Source: Geosiphon pyriformis
Taxonomy: Eukaryota; Glomeromycota; Glomeromycetes; Archaeosporales; Geosiphonaceae
Length of the DNA stretch: 64,000 bases
Direction: 5' to 3'
Assembly (NCBI GenBank): GCA_016748015.1
Contig: JAAOMT010000067.1
Coordinates: 208,070-272,069 of the forward strand
Part shown: positions 34,156-46,569 of the stretch, one piece after another
Layout: each line of letters starts with the position of its first letter
How positions within the stretch are numbered: the first letter of the stretch is position 1
Position numbers and translations under genes: made by a program
The notes under the pieces: generated by a model
What the model saw: only the letters and a program-made list of their open reading frames with translations
Databases searched by the model: none
What the model was told of the DNA's origin: nothing

Positions 34156-37100
34156 TTTAAAGATTAAGGAAGTTCCTAATTGCATTATTTTAGTGTGGCT
34201 TCTTTTTAAAGGCAAGCTTTCAGTTATGGTTTTAGGTTTATATGCTGGTGCTTCCACTGAGACTAAGTTTGGTTAGGCTTTAAAGGTCAATTTTTTCATT
34301 GTTAATACTGTTAACTCTAGTACTTTTATAGTCTTAAGTAAAAATTTTAACAAAAATAGGTCTAAAAAAAGTACAAGTTTTAAATTTTGTTTGGATTTAG
34401 ATTTGATTAACTTATTTAGTGGATATTTTTTAGTCAAAACATCAACTTAAAGCAATTAAAGAGATATTAAGAAAGTTATAGATTATATTTTTGTGAGTAA
34501 AAGCTTATTGTTTACAATTGTTAATTATAATGTCAACTCTGTATTCATATTCTTTAACATTAATTACAAGGCTGTTTTGGTATTAATTAATTTGGGTGGT
34601 CTTTTGGATGTTTGTTTAAACAGTGTGTGCAAACAAACTAATAGAAATTGTTGGAAGTTCAAAATCAAAAATATAGATAATGCCAAGTAAATACATTTTA
34701 AAAATTGTTTTTTTACCAAACTTTTGGCAGTAAACAATAAGTTTTCAGATGTTAAAGTTAGTAATAATTTGGATGCTATGTAAAAACTGCTAAAAAAAAC
34801 AATAGTAAAGTTAACTAATACAATATTTTCTAGACTTTGGTTCAGTAAGTTTTAGTGTTCAAAAAACAGGCTGTTTTCTAAGTTTTATGGTTTAGAATTG
34901 CTTATTGCTAAGATAGTTAGAAGATTGAACTTGAATAATATGCTTAAATTTGTTTATTTTGTTAAGAAATAGTCAATTTTGAATAATAATAAAACTCTCA
35001 AGATTGTGAACATAATTCAAGATAGTGTAAAATTGCCTAACATTATCAAACATTTGTCAGTAGTTTAAAAAAAGTACAGAAAGTCTAAAATATATAAGTC
35101 AAGATTGACTAAAAAAACATCTATTAAGAAGACTATTGAGAAGCACATAAAAATTTCAGTTCTAATAAAAGAGGTATAATTAGAAGTATTTTGGATCAGC
35201 TATTTTGCAAAGTAGTACTGTATTACTTGGTAGTGAATAGTAAATTGGTTCTTGAACTAAAAAAAATAAAGCTCAATATTAATAAGATTATAGAAGACTA
35301 AACAAAAAAGCAAGCTATGCTTCTAATGATATCTGATTTTTGGGCTTGTCAATATGTACTATTGAATTATGTGAATAATGATATTTTTGCTGATGTGATA
35401 AAAAAAATCAGTATGAGTAAATTGCTTTTGGTAATTAACAGTCTGCCTAATAATAAAGCTGCTGGTTTGTTTAGCATTCCTAATAAACTTTGGAAACATA
35501 GTAGTAATAAAGTGGTGGTGTGTCTTTTGGAATTGTTAAATACATGTATATCCTTTGGTAATATTTTTGTTTTGCAGAGAAAAGCATGGGTCTTAATAAT
35601 TTCTAAACCTTATAATTGAGATGGAGTTTTGACAAAAATTTAACTTATTGCTTTGATTAAAACTACAAAAAATATTTTTTTCAAAGTTCTATTTTATTGG
35701 ATTTTATTTACATATAACAAGTTTGGTGTTTTTTAGAATAATAATTTTTCAGTTTTAAAAAGTACATCTATTTAGTCTTCTGTGTTTGTTATTGAATTAG
35801 TGATTAAAAATGTTTTAGAAAAAAATAGGAAGTTTTGGTTGGTTCTATAGGATGTACACAAAGCATATGACTCAATTGGTTGGCATTATTTAAAAGCTAG
35901 CTTGGGGTAAATCAAAATATATAATAGGTTTATTAGATTTTTTGGCAACATAAATGAAAATAGAATCAATAGAATAATAACAGATTTTGGTCTATCAGGT
36001 GACTATAAAATACATAATAAATTAGATTAGAGTGAAGTTTTCTTACCTCTTCTTTGGAAAATTTTTTATGATTTATTTTTGTGTGAAGTTAAATGGCATA
36101 AACATTAGTATAGATACTAGATCAATTCTAATTTTGTAGTAAAAACTAGTAAAATTGAGAATAATGATAAGATGTTATCTTTTTTTTTAGCTGATATATT
36201 TGTTGATAACACAATTTGGATTAAGAATAGTTAGACTTCTATATAGTATGTTTTGAATATTGCCAGTAAATTTTTTATAATCAATAATATTTTAATCAAC
36301 AATAAGAAAACAATGGCTATTCTTATCAACTAAGATGTCAAAATTGTTTTTTTAAAAATTAGTAATCTGTCAATTTTGATTGCCAAAAAAAGCAGAGTAT
36401 ATTAATATCTGAATATTTTTTTGTTAACTAATAAGTTATCTATTCAGATGTTTGTTTCTTTGTTAATACAGTGCTTAAAAAAACTGTTATAAACAAGCAG
36501 TTTTCTTATTTAGTTTTGGCTGTATTGTAGTTTATAGTTAGTTATAGAACTTAGTTTAGTTTTATTTTATCAAATGTGTACTACAAGTGAGATATTATGA
36601 TTAGAAAGGATCTTAAGTCTAAGACTAGTTTGCCATATAATTTTCTTAATGAGACTTTATATCATCTTTTTTTGTATAATTTAAAGCTATTTAAGCAAAT
36701 GCAGTCTGAAAAAAATTGCCTGCTTTGGTTATCTTTTCTAATGCTTTGGATATTTTTAACTGTTTATTTAATTACAGATTCTTAAATCTGCAAATTTTGG
36801 GTTGAGCTCCTTTAAATTCTTTGCAGTTTTTTATTAAGTTATGTGTTAGTCTAATAAACAATTTTTTGGCTGGAATAATAAAAATCTTTTTAAACAATAA
36901 GTTGTCTTTAATAAACAATCTGTTTAATATATTTCATAGTCCTGATGAGTTTTTAATATCAATAATTTTGGGAAAGTCTTTGTATCTTGGTTTTGTTTGT
37001 TCTTTGAAGCAGTTTGAAGTTGCTTTTAACAATAGACATGTTAATAAAAAAAATACTATAATAAACTGAAAGACTTTTTATTATTGGAAAAAATTAAATC

Positions 37101-37704
37101 TTAGGGATTTTGTGCCTTATTGATTTGAGCTTATATTAAATTTTTTGCATAATAAAAGTTTTCTGTTAATTAATACAGTTAAGACTAATTGGTTGTTGGA
37201 CTTGAATATTTTAGAATCTAAAGAGTTGTTTAATATACAGTATGGTTTGCATAAGATTTGGTCAGATTCAATTGATGTTTATACAAATGATTTTTTAAAG
37301 GATATTGGTTTTCCCAATATTGCTAGTGAGGTGTCTGTGTATTTTCTAGCTGTAAATATGGATATTGGAATTAGTATACGTGAGCTTCTGTTTTGTACTA
37401 TGGCTGAGTTACAAACTGTTGCTTTATTTTTGAAATGTGTTTTGTTTTTCTGTACAATTGCTTTACATCTTAACAGCCAAGTTACTATTAATATGTGTGT
37501 TTTTGAGTTAATATTTACTACACTAGACTTTTGTAATTTATGCTAAATAGAAAAAAGACATATTGTTAATTTAATTAAAGATAAAGATCTTACTATGAGT
37601 TGGATGAAGATTAAAAATTATTTGGAGATCTATGACAATATAAAAACTAATGTGATGGTTGGCAAGACTGCTTATTTTCTTTTTTTTTACCATTAGGAGT
37701 ATGA
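34156..37704 (+). pseudogene. LINE-A3 ORF2, rest of endonuclease, RT, start of RNase H
   Basis: The endonuclease continues (WLLFKGKLSVMVLGLYAGAS; LSKNFNKN in place of GGDFNED). The RT includes LPNNKAAGLFSIPNKLWKH near 35,450 and FVDNTIWIK near 36,200, where the second Asp of FVDD is Asn. RNase H starts near 37,270 (VYTNDFLKD, MAELQTVALFLKCV, LNSQVTINMC). Many TAG and TAA codons fall at Trp or Gln positions. At 37,704 it meets a solo LTR. Confidence 0.8.
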
Positions 37705-38566
37705 TATTATAGGTAATTATTTGGAGTATTGGTACAAATAACAAACCCATAACTTGGTGCTTAATAGTTGATATGATTGATAATTTCTAAAGGTTTTTAT
37801 AATCTAAAAGTTTTGGTAAAGTCTTTTGTATAATAAACAGAGATTCAATGGTTGTTTTAGTAGTCTTTCAGAATAGTTATTTTATCAAATTTCTTTCTTC
37901 AGCATGGTGGCCAGTTTATTCTGGCAGCTGTGCTCTTCTGATAAGCTATTCTCAATTTTTGAGTTCTCTACTTTTATTTCTAGATCTTTTACCAGACTAT
38001 TTTTGATGTCAAAATACTTAATACTTAATCTTTTTAATCAATTTAATAAACAGCAAAGAAACAAAACAAAAAAAATAAAAGAAATTAGTATTCTGTTAAT
38101 AGCCATGATCAAAAGCTATTGTTTTAATGTAATTAAGTATTAAATATTATTAACATAAAGTGTTAATAATAGCAAAATAGTCAGAATTTTTAATCAAATG
38201 ATAATAACATGGATTAGATATTTTGATGAATTCACTTTGGTTAATAGTAACTATTTAAGAAATATAAATTAATAAATAGATAGAAAAAAAGATGCTAAAA
38301 TTTAAACTAAAATTGAAATGGAATTGAATATTTTTCTTGCTTTTAATGCTACTGCTATATATATAATTTGTATTATACAAAATTTTTGAAATCTTGCAAT
38401 TTCTTTAAAGAAATTCTGAAATTCTGAGATTCTAGAATCCTGTAATTTTTTATAAAGAATCTTGAAATTCTAAGATTTTGAAATTCTGCAATTCCTCTGT
38501 TACTACACCTATTTTTGATTGGCTATTTTTTTAACTATATAATACTCTTACTTTTTATCAGTAACA
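37705..38566 (-). repeat. Solo family-A LTR in LINE-A3
   Basis: An 862-base LTR in minus orientation, running from TATTATAGGTAATTATTTGG to TTATCAGTAACA. It carries GAATTC/GAATCC-type repeats at 38,395-38,505 and a TATATATAA motif near 38,357. Flanks ATGA (37,701) and ATAA (38,567) are a target duplication with one G-to-A change. The LINE frame continues across it (FLPLGV, then HFLVAESTAVSDN). Confidence 0.85.
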
Positions 38567-38892
38567 ATAAAAACATTTTTTGGTGGCTGAGAGCACAGCT
38601 GTATCTGACAATACTCATTATTTTGTTTATAATTTATATGGTTCTATTTGTTATGTTTATTAAGAAACTGGCTTTAGCTATAATGTAATTTCAAGTGCAC
38701 TAATCAAAAAAGTAAATTGGATAACTACTGTAAAGGTATGGCATTCTGATTTGTACATGCTTTCTGAGTTTATTAGTAGAAAGTTAGCAAATCTGCACAT
38801 GTATTTAATAAAAGCTGTATATAGATAATTGTCAGTAATAGTCAAAAAAAAATTGTATAATAAAAAATATTTTGATGTACTGTGTTTGCTGT
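38567..38892 (+). pseudogene. LINE-A3 ORF2, region after RNase H
   Basis: ESTAVSDNTHYFVYN and VWHSDLYMLSEF match GSTAVFGNSRHFVRD and VWHPNFHLASGF of A2. The reading stops in the zinc motif (VLCLLC) where LTR-B enters and resumes at 39,894. Confidence 0.75.
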
Positions 38893-39148
38893 TGTTATGG
38901 GATGGTTTTCTTGTTATATTTAATTGCTAATATCCCGCTTTAATTGCAATCAGTCTTTCGTGAGTTCCTCAATTCTATTTGTGTGATAATGTCACTGTTA
39001 CACTGAAGGCTTTCTTTTTACTGTTGTGATGTAAGTTATTCTTTAATTTTTGATTGTTGTGTGTGTTTATGTACTCCTTCTCAGAGGCTGAACTGAAATC
39101 TACCCACTGTCTGGGGTCTTCTCTGAGGCTATCTTTGCAATTGCCTGA

Positions 39149-39375
39149 NNNNNNNNNNNNNNNNNNNNNNNNNNNNNNNNNNNNNNNNNNNNNNNNNNNN
39201 NNNNNNNNNNNNNNNNNNNNNNNNNNNNNNNNNNNNNNNNNNNNNNNNNNNNNNNNNNNNNNNNNNNNNNNNNNNNNNNNNNNNNNNNNNNNNNNNNNNN
39301 NNNNNNNNNNNNNNNNNNNNNNNNNNNNNNNNNNNNNNNNNNNNNNNNNNNNNNNNNNNNNNNNNNNNNNNNNNN
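39149..39375. other. Assembly gap
   Basis: 227 N bases lie inside LTR-B. Nothing can be said about the content. A near-perfect palindrome centred on TTGATCAA follows directly (39,376-39,400), which could have hindered assembly. Confidence 0.99.
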
Positions 39376-39707
39376 GAATAATCTTGATCAAGGATTATTC
39401 TTCCAAGAGATTCAGTTGATGAATGATAGTTTCATTCAATAAATAATACAAGTAAGTTTCTTAATACTTTGGGTTGTGATAGTTCAGTTTTAAATATTCT
39501 TTTTCATTTCTTTTTGATTTTAAAGGTTTCTTGGGATATTTAATTTGAAAGTATGATTTAAAGTGGAGTTTGTTGGATAAAATTGGATTTATTGCTTGAT
39601 AAGTTATGATTTTTATTACTTGATTTATTCTTTCCCAATATTAAAACTACTGTATATATACATGTTTGTAGTTCTACGAGAAAATACTTTCTTTTTGATA
39701 TTTCAAC

Positions 39708-39799
39708 CTGGTGTTTGCTGCTATCACCAGTTGGTGTTGGCTGCTATTGTGAACTGGTGCTTGCCACTATCGCGAGATGGTGTTTGCTACTATGTTAAT
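39708..39799 (+). repeat. Four 23-base tandem repeats in LTR-B
   Basis: Four consecutive 23-base units follow the pattern NTGGTGTTTGCTGCTATN with variable last bases (unit starts 39,708, 39,731, 39,754, 39,777). They are noticeably GC-richer than the surrounding sequence. Confidence 0.9.
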
Positions 39800-39893
39800 C
39801 ATTACCTTTCTAAGATTATTACTGTGCTATATTATGATTGAATAGTTTGTATTATTTTTATGATTCTTTTTGCTAAATTCTTAAACCGTAACA

Positions 39894-40417
39894 CTGTGTA
39901 ATAAAGTGAAATTGTTTGACTATATGCTTATCTGTATTTAAAATATTAATATTTGGAATAAAATTTTGGCTGAAGCTTTTACACAATAGATTGCTTTGAC
40001 AGATATTCATAATCTGTTTTTTTTGTCATTTTGCATACACTCTTTAGATATTGGCTTGTATGTATTGGTTTGTAAGAGATTTGTGATAAGAGATTAGTAT
40101 TTGAAAGCTGTTAAAATTTTTAATAGAAGAAAGAAAACTGTTTTTACTATTATAGAATATGTGAGGCATTTGGTAGATTTGTACTGTACTAAGAGATAAC
40201 TAATAAAATTCAGTTACAGAATAAATATAGAGAAGACTAAATTGGTTGCAAATAGTGATTTAATATTGAAATTGTTTTGTAGTATAATGTCTATGCTTTT
40301 AATAGGGTAGTTTAATTGTTTAGTATTATTGAGTCTTTTGCAATTAGTTTTAGTAGATATAAATAGTGTTTTTTTTTTGGCTTAGGTAGTAATATATATA
40401 TTAATATAAATATATAG
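39894..40417 (+). pseudogene. LINE-A3 ORF2, C-terminal end
   Basis: It continues the zinc motif as CNKVKLFDYMLIC, and further residues match the A4 and A2 C-terminus weakly. It ends near TAG 40,415 in a VNINI-like end comparable to VHIDV of A2. It is heavily decayed, with many stops. Confidence 0.6.
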
Positions 40418-40560
40418 TATTGTCTTGTTTAACCTAAATGACTAGTTACAGATAGTAAAAGCATGAATTATATTTAATTTGAGCCACTTAATTTGGTTCT
40501 ATATACTAGACAGTAGTTGGACTTTACTTATTAAATTGCTAATTAAAAAAAAAACAATAT
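40418..40560 (+). other. LINE-A3 3' UTR and tail
   Basis: TTTAACCTAAATGACTAGTT, GAGCCACTTAATTTGGTTCT and GGACTTTACTTATTAAATT match, in reverse, the tail of A4 at 40,690-40,800. The tail ends in A-rich and AATATTATT sequence. Confidence 0.8.
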
Positions 40561-40689
40561 TATTGAAAAAATTATTTATTAAATAAATTAAAATAATAAA
40601 TAATAAAATAATTTTTAAAAATATTTGTTGTTTATAAAAAACTTAATTAATTTAATGTATTTTGCTAATTTTTTTTATTTTATTAATGC
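40561..40689. other. AT-rich sequence between facing LINE tails
   Basis: Almost pure A/T with short ATT/TAA repeats, between the 3' tails of A3 (plus) and A4 (minus). No coding signal. Confidence 0.6.
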
Positions 40690-40808
40690 ATTTAACAAAT
40701 GAAGTCCAACCACTATCTAATACATAGAACCAAATTAAGTGGCTCAAACTAAACATGATTCACGTACTTTCTACATATGACTAACCACTTAGGCCAGACA
40801 AAACAACA

Positions 40809-43800
40809 CTACACATCTATATTAACATAGGAACTACCATTCAGACCAAAAAAAAAAGACAAGACCTGTGATAACCAAAGCTAACAGCAAAAGATTCTAA
40901 CACACCAAGAAATCTGATAACACAGATTTCACACAACATGAAAAACTTGACAACACACCACTATCACCAACCAAACCAGCCTTCTCTATATGCATCCTAA
41001 ACTCAAATTTTATCAACTATGCTTTAGAATGATGCAGTTTAACCAGCCACCTAACCAAATCAATAACAAAGCTAACAGCTCTTTTTTTCTCGTCAAAGAC
41101 CCCAACAGCCTCTTTACACCAATCTTTTAGCACAAAACCCTTGCATATTACTGAATACAAGCCAACATTTAATTGACAAAGATCAAGCACACAAGAAACA
41201 GCAAAAGAAGATGAGCAATAAACACCAACCAAGGAAGTCCAGAATACAAAAGTCTCGAACAAAATCTCCCTTCAAATGTCAACATCCTAAGCACAAGTAA
41301 AGACATAATCTGGCAATTCCACCTTATTGCACAACAAACAAAGCACACCAGAATATTCTTTATTATAAAACCTTTTATGGACAGCAACAGGCAGTCTATG
41401 ATGTACAGCTTTTATCACATACATGTGCAAAGTGGCTGACTTTTAACTAGTAAACTCTGCAAGCATGTGTGAATTAGGGTGCCACACCCTTGAGATGACA
41501 ACCCAATCCACATCACTGACTAACACCTTAAAAATCACATTGCAACCAAGACCCACTTCCCAAAAAGCCTAACAAACAGACCTGAACAAATTCTGAATGA
41601 AGTGATAAGTATTGCCAGATACAGCCATGCCCTCAGTCATCAAAAAATGTTCCTGCACACCCACAGGTAAAGAAACAAGAGAGTCTGCTGCTTCACTGGC
41701 CAGAGTATCAGCCTTCACATTACTGGCAACCCCAAAATGATCTTTGATCTTAATCTAATACACAGTAAAATCTTTATTCTAGACCAAATTGAAAATATGT
41801 CTCCTTTTTACTCAACAATAATTACAAAAGTCAGAAGAGGCAAGTAACATCTCAGAGACACATGCATTAATAGCAGCTTAACTGTCAAGATATAAATTCA
41901 CATTACAAGAGAATGGAACACACTCCAAAGCCAAGACAACTATTTGTAATTCAGCCATAGTAGAAGAAAAAAGGCCCTAAACTTCTATGCCAACACTCAT
42001 GTCCAAAACTGAAAAATATGCAGCTGTCCCATTTACAACATTAGCCAAACCAGCATTCTTCAATGAACCATCTGTATAGATTTCAAAAATACCAGACCAA
42101 ACTTCATGCAAGCCATTCTGAATATCCAAAAACTTTTTGGAATTCAAAATGCTCAAACCAGACAAAAAAGAAAAAAAAACCACAAAAACAGATTCCAAGA
42201 AACTCTTATCATTTAAAAATTTAGAAGTGAGCACAAACTAATAGGGCACAGGACCCCTAGAATCTAATCTTTTCCAGTGGCAGAAAGTTTTCTAGTCTAT
42301 TACTCTCTCTTTTTTATTATACAGTTGGTCACCAAAGACAATTCCAAAACACTTTAAGGAACAAACAAAATTAAAGAACAAAAACTTTCTCAAGACCAAG
42401 GACATTGAAAAGACACCAGGATTATGGAAGGCACTGAATAATATGTTTGTCAGAGACAGTTTATTGTCCAAAAAAATTCTAATTACACCAGCCAAGAAAT
42501 TGTTCACCAGGCTAACACACAATCTAACAAAAAACTGTAAAGGATCTAAAGGAGCCCAACCCAAAACCTGTAAATCCAAAAACCAGTGATGAAACAAATG
42601 ACCAAAAATTCCATGAGCATTAGAAAATGAAATCACAGCAGCCAATTTACCTTCAGCCTGGACTTGCTCAAATAACTTCAAATCATACAAAGATGGGTAA
42701 TGTAAAGTCTCACTAGGGAAATCATGTGACAAACACACTTTAGACTTGAGATTCTTCCTAATCATAGCATCTCATCCATGACAAACATTCGATAAAACAT
42801 AACTAAATTGAGTCCAGTAGCCAACTATAGACTGCAAAACAGCCAAAACCAAGTACAAGAACTGTTTATTCACAACAGCCTTCTTGAGCAAAACATTAAT
42901 AAAGATACAAACATCAGAATGAGCTTTGGCAATACTAGACTTAGACAACCCCTCTATAAACAAGAAGATTTCCAAGTAATAATGTGCTTTGCCTTCTTTG
43001 GCTATTGAAATTGGCTGTCCACAAATATTCAAAGAAGCTACTCTAACACCTTGATTAATGAGGATAGCTACTGTTTTTTCACTGTTGATAGAGATATCAT
43101 TAATCACAAAAAATTTACTAACAATGTCCAAAGCATACTGAATAGAGACCTGACAATTTTCAACCCAAATAGTATCATCAACAAATGCACCAGCTGCTAA
43201 ACAGAACATCATTCCACCACCACTCTCAATTCTACTTGTCTTTAAAACAAATTTAGTATCAATCCTGTACCCACACAATTGTTTATGTCTTTTAATTTCA
43301 CACAAAAGTGGATTGTAAAAAATCCTCCACAAAAGGAGTGAGAAGACCTTACCTTGATCCAACCTATCATGTACTCTGTAGTTATCTAACAGACCAAAAT
43401 TAGTCATTACCCTGTTAATTCTATCTACATGTATATTTCCAAAGAACTCAATAAACCTGCTATACATTTTGATATGTTACAAGCTAGTTTTTAGGTAGTG
43501 CTACTCAACAGAATTATATGCTTTTTACATATTCTACAGAACCAACCAGATTTTTCTATTCTCTTCAAGAGCATTCTTAACCACTGACCTAATGACAAAC
43601 ACCAGAGACTGTGTGGATATACCTTTTAGCACTGAAAAGTTGTTACTCTGGAGAACATTGAACTTACTACATGCCAATAAAATATGATCAAACAAAACCT
43701 TAGACAGAATCTTTCTAGTAGTCTCAATTAATGCTATTGGTCGAGTGTTTGTAAAAATGCCATCCCAATCATATGGTTTAGGAATCATCAAAACTCATGC

Positions 43801-45493
43801 TCTCTTCCACAAAGTAGGCACTCCACCAACAGTCAAACACACATTCAACAGCACCAATAAACACTTAAGTACTTCTTTACCACCATGTTTCCATAACTCA
43901 TTGGGAATGCCCAACAGACTGGCTGTCTTGTCATTAAACAGACTACCAATGACCAGGACCAATTCACTCATGCTGATTGAACACATTACACCAGAGAAGA
44001 CATTGTTTCTGACATAGTCTAGTGGTGCATACTGGCGAGCCCACAGATTAGGCAACACTGAAAGCACTACACATTTCCTTATTCAACCTTCTATAATCCT
44101 ATTTACATCTGACTTTACTTTTTCTGGTTTCAAAACCAACTTATCATCTACCACCAAGTGGTTCAACACCACCTTGTGAAATGAACAATCCAAAACACTT
44201 CTAATTATGCCACTTTTGTCTAGACAAAACTTCTTTATGCATTTCTTGATCACATTCTTAATAGATGCCTTCTTAGCCAATTTTGACTCATATATTTTGG
44301 ATTTCTTATATTTTCTTTTAACAAGAGATAAATGTTTAAGAATGTTCATTTGTTTTTCACCAGTCTGAACCATGCTAGTAACAATGAGAGCCTTATCAGA
44401 ATCTAATGTTAACCACTTTTTTACAAGATTATTGAAACCAAAAATGTTAGCTGAACTCAACTTTTTGACAATTTTTGCAACCACTAATTCAAGCCCCAGA
44501 AATTTAGAGGACTGTTTATTTCTCAAACACTGAAATTCACTGAACCAATGCTTAGAAAAAATCTCATCTGCAGATTCCACCATTACTCTTTCCAGTAACA
44601 ACCATATTGAATCCAAATTATTATTAGCAACAGCAACAAAAAACCTATCCTTTATCTCCAAAAGTCTGGCAAAGGAATAATCCCTATAACATAACCACTT
44701 GGCATTATCTGTATCCTTGATTTTAAACTTCCAACAATCTTTATTAGTCTGTTTCTACAAGCTATTTAACTAAACGTCTTAACTGAATGTCTAAAAGCCC
44801 ACCCAAACCAATAGACATCACAACAGCATTATAATTAGTATTAAAGAAATTCAAAACAGAAATGACCTTGTAACCAGCCACTGCAGATAACAAACTCTCA
44901 CTTACAAAAATATAATTAATAACTTTTATAACACCCCTTGAGTTGCCCCAAGTAGAAGCTTTGACCAGTGAATGTCTACTAAAAACATTGACCAAGCCCA
45001 AATCTGAGCAGAACTTAAAATTTATATTTTTCCTAAACCCATTTTTATTGAAATCTCTACCTAGCACCACAAATATGGAGGAGTTAACAGCCTTAGCAAT
45101 AAAAAAGTTGATCACAGAGGACTGACTAAATCTGGCCTCAGCAAAAGCCCCAGCATACAAATTTAAGATTACCACTAACAGCTTGTCTTTGAAAAGGAGC
45201 CAAATAGAGATGAAATGACCAGGAACTTTCTTAATTTTAGCAACATAACACATGAGAAAATTGTCCAAAATGATTGCTACCCCAACACCAAGAAATCCTT
45301 TGTCCAAACCAGAAGAGAATATTTTCACCTCATCAAATCTGTTCATGATCTATGGCCTTGTACTAGGCCTCAATTTTGTTTCCGTAACAATAGAAACTAT
45401 ATTTTTAGACTCTATGTGCCAATGAACAATGTCTTCCTGCTTGGCAGAGACATTAATACTTCAAACATTACACATAGCAAACCTCTACACTAG
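40809..45493 (-). pseudogene. LINE-A4 ORF2: endonuclease, RT, RNase H, zinc motif
   Basis: The endonuclease (45,490-44,900) has TETKLR and LGRDFNKN. The RT (about 44,070-42,800) has AGAFVDDTIWVE near 43,160 with both Asp present. RNase H (42,150-41,690) has EIYTDGSLKN, MAELQ, LDSQAAINAC and ADTLASEA. The zinc motif CLLCNKVELPDYVFTC is near 41,340. After one frameshift near 44,765 all segments share a frame to the stop at 40,809. Stops are fewer than in A3. Confidence 0.85.
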
Positions 45494-45498
45494 CTCTA

Positions 45499-46569
45499 TC
45501 ATTGAAAGAAAAAAGCAGCAGAAACCAAATTGGCATTGTCTATTTTGGCCAAAAAGCTCATAACCATAATTACAAGATTTTTTAAAGTGTTTTCTATTTT
45601 CCCAATAATAGAAGAATCAAAAACTATTGCCCCTGCAACAGTCTCACCACTAGTGGCCACACCTGAACCCTCATTTATCACTATATCCACCTCTTAATTC
45701 TGTAATGAAGGGGTTATCAACAGCTGACATCCAGGACTAAGCTGGGAAACTATTGGCTCAGATGTTTCTAACTTCTTAGCCAGCATATCAACATGCTCTG
45801 CAAGATTGGTGAGACTACACTCAAGAATGGCAAACCTATTATTAATTTCTGTCACAACCAGTAGAGATGGCTTTATCTCCGAAGAGGAGCCAATATTTAC
45901 TAAAACAATTCAGCCAAAAAGAGAGGAAAAGAAAGACCATTAGCAACTTTTGCCCAAAAAAGACCACCAAAAAAAACAGGACAAACAACCAGAATAGAAC
46001 ATTTGGCATATATTGCAGCCAGCCTGTTTTTATCTGCATCTGAAAGCACTCTACACAATGAGCTACCAAAAGAAACCTTTCCACTCTCAGCACAGCTTAA
46101 AGACATATGACCTAACTTCTTATACTTGGTGCATCTGGCAGAAACAAGACTAGACCAATGTAAATTAGCACTTCTAAGCATTGGTGTGGTTCCCATGGTG
46201 GCATTCAATGACTCAGCAGAATCAAAACAAACAACAACACATCTGATCCAAACATATGTAATTAGATGGTAATTGATAATACAAGTTTTTCCACTCACAA
46301 ATCTAACAAAGTCTCAGATATCATAAGCATTAGTCTCTATTGGCAGTATATAGAGCAGCATCCTATAATGATCCTTTGCATTTCATGTTTTTTTGTCTAA
46401 ATCAGCCTTGACAATACACATGGTATCCTTCCCAATTAGGATAAACCACTCAGCAGTAACCAAATCAACATGATCTGATTGCTCAAATTTCACTACTGCT
46501 TTCTGCTACAGTCCCACCAATTGCATCTTGATTGACTTAATTATTCCAAACTCAAATAATACAGTGCAT
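45499..46569 (-). pseudogene. LINE-A4 ORF1 (N-terminus removed by G4)
   Basis: It begins inside the RRM-like region (SIKMQLVGL, followed by TAG at the Trp codon), then FILIGKDTM, TYVWIRCVVVCFDSAESLNA and a knuckle CTKYKKLGHMSLSC in which the second Cys is Tyr. A frameshift lies near 45,890. It ends SAAFFFQ at 45,499, just ahead of ORF2. Confidence 0.8.

Larger units (their letters stand above)
38893..39893 (+). repeat. Solo LTR-B (contains the assembly gap)
   Basis: It runs from TGTTATGGGATGG to TTAAACCGTAACA, with near-perfect inverted ends (TGTTAYGG / CCGTAACA) and CTGT duplications (38,889-38,892 and 39,894-39,897). Joining the flanks gives VLCLLCNKVKLFDYMLIC, which matches the LINE zinc motif, so the borders are firm. 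The first 172 bases equal 63,829-64,000 except for four transitions. The true length is unknown because of the run of N. No coding content is seen. Confidence 0.88.
30796..40560 (+). mobile_element. LINE-A copy A3 (old, carrying three LTR insertions)
   Basis: ORF1 runs 31,041-32,954. ORF2 runs from 32,958 to 40,417, interrupted by LTR-C (33,211-34,151), a solo LTR (37,705-38,566) and LTR-B (38,893-39,893). The 3' UTR runs to about 40,560. Removing each LTR with one copy of its four-base duplication restores the LINE frame. CpG is nearly absent by eye, which fits long decay. It shares its 3' end type with A4. Confidence 0.85.
40640..46569 (-). mobile_element. LINE-A copy A4 (5' end cut by G4)
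   Basis: Minus-strand LINE-A: tail 40,640-40,808, ORF2 40,809-45,493, ORF1 from 45,499 up to 46,569, where the 3' LTR of G4 interrupts it inside the RRM-like region. The missing N-terminal part of ORF1 should lie right of the window, beyond G4. It belongs to the same subfamily as A3, judged by the 3' UTR and protein blocks. Confidence 0.87.

Noticed and set aside
39054-39419. ORFs spanning the run of N
   Set aside because: They are artefacts of unknown bases within LTR-B; no real protein sequence is seen.
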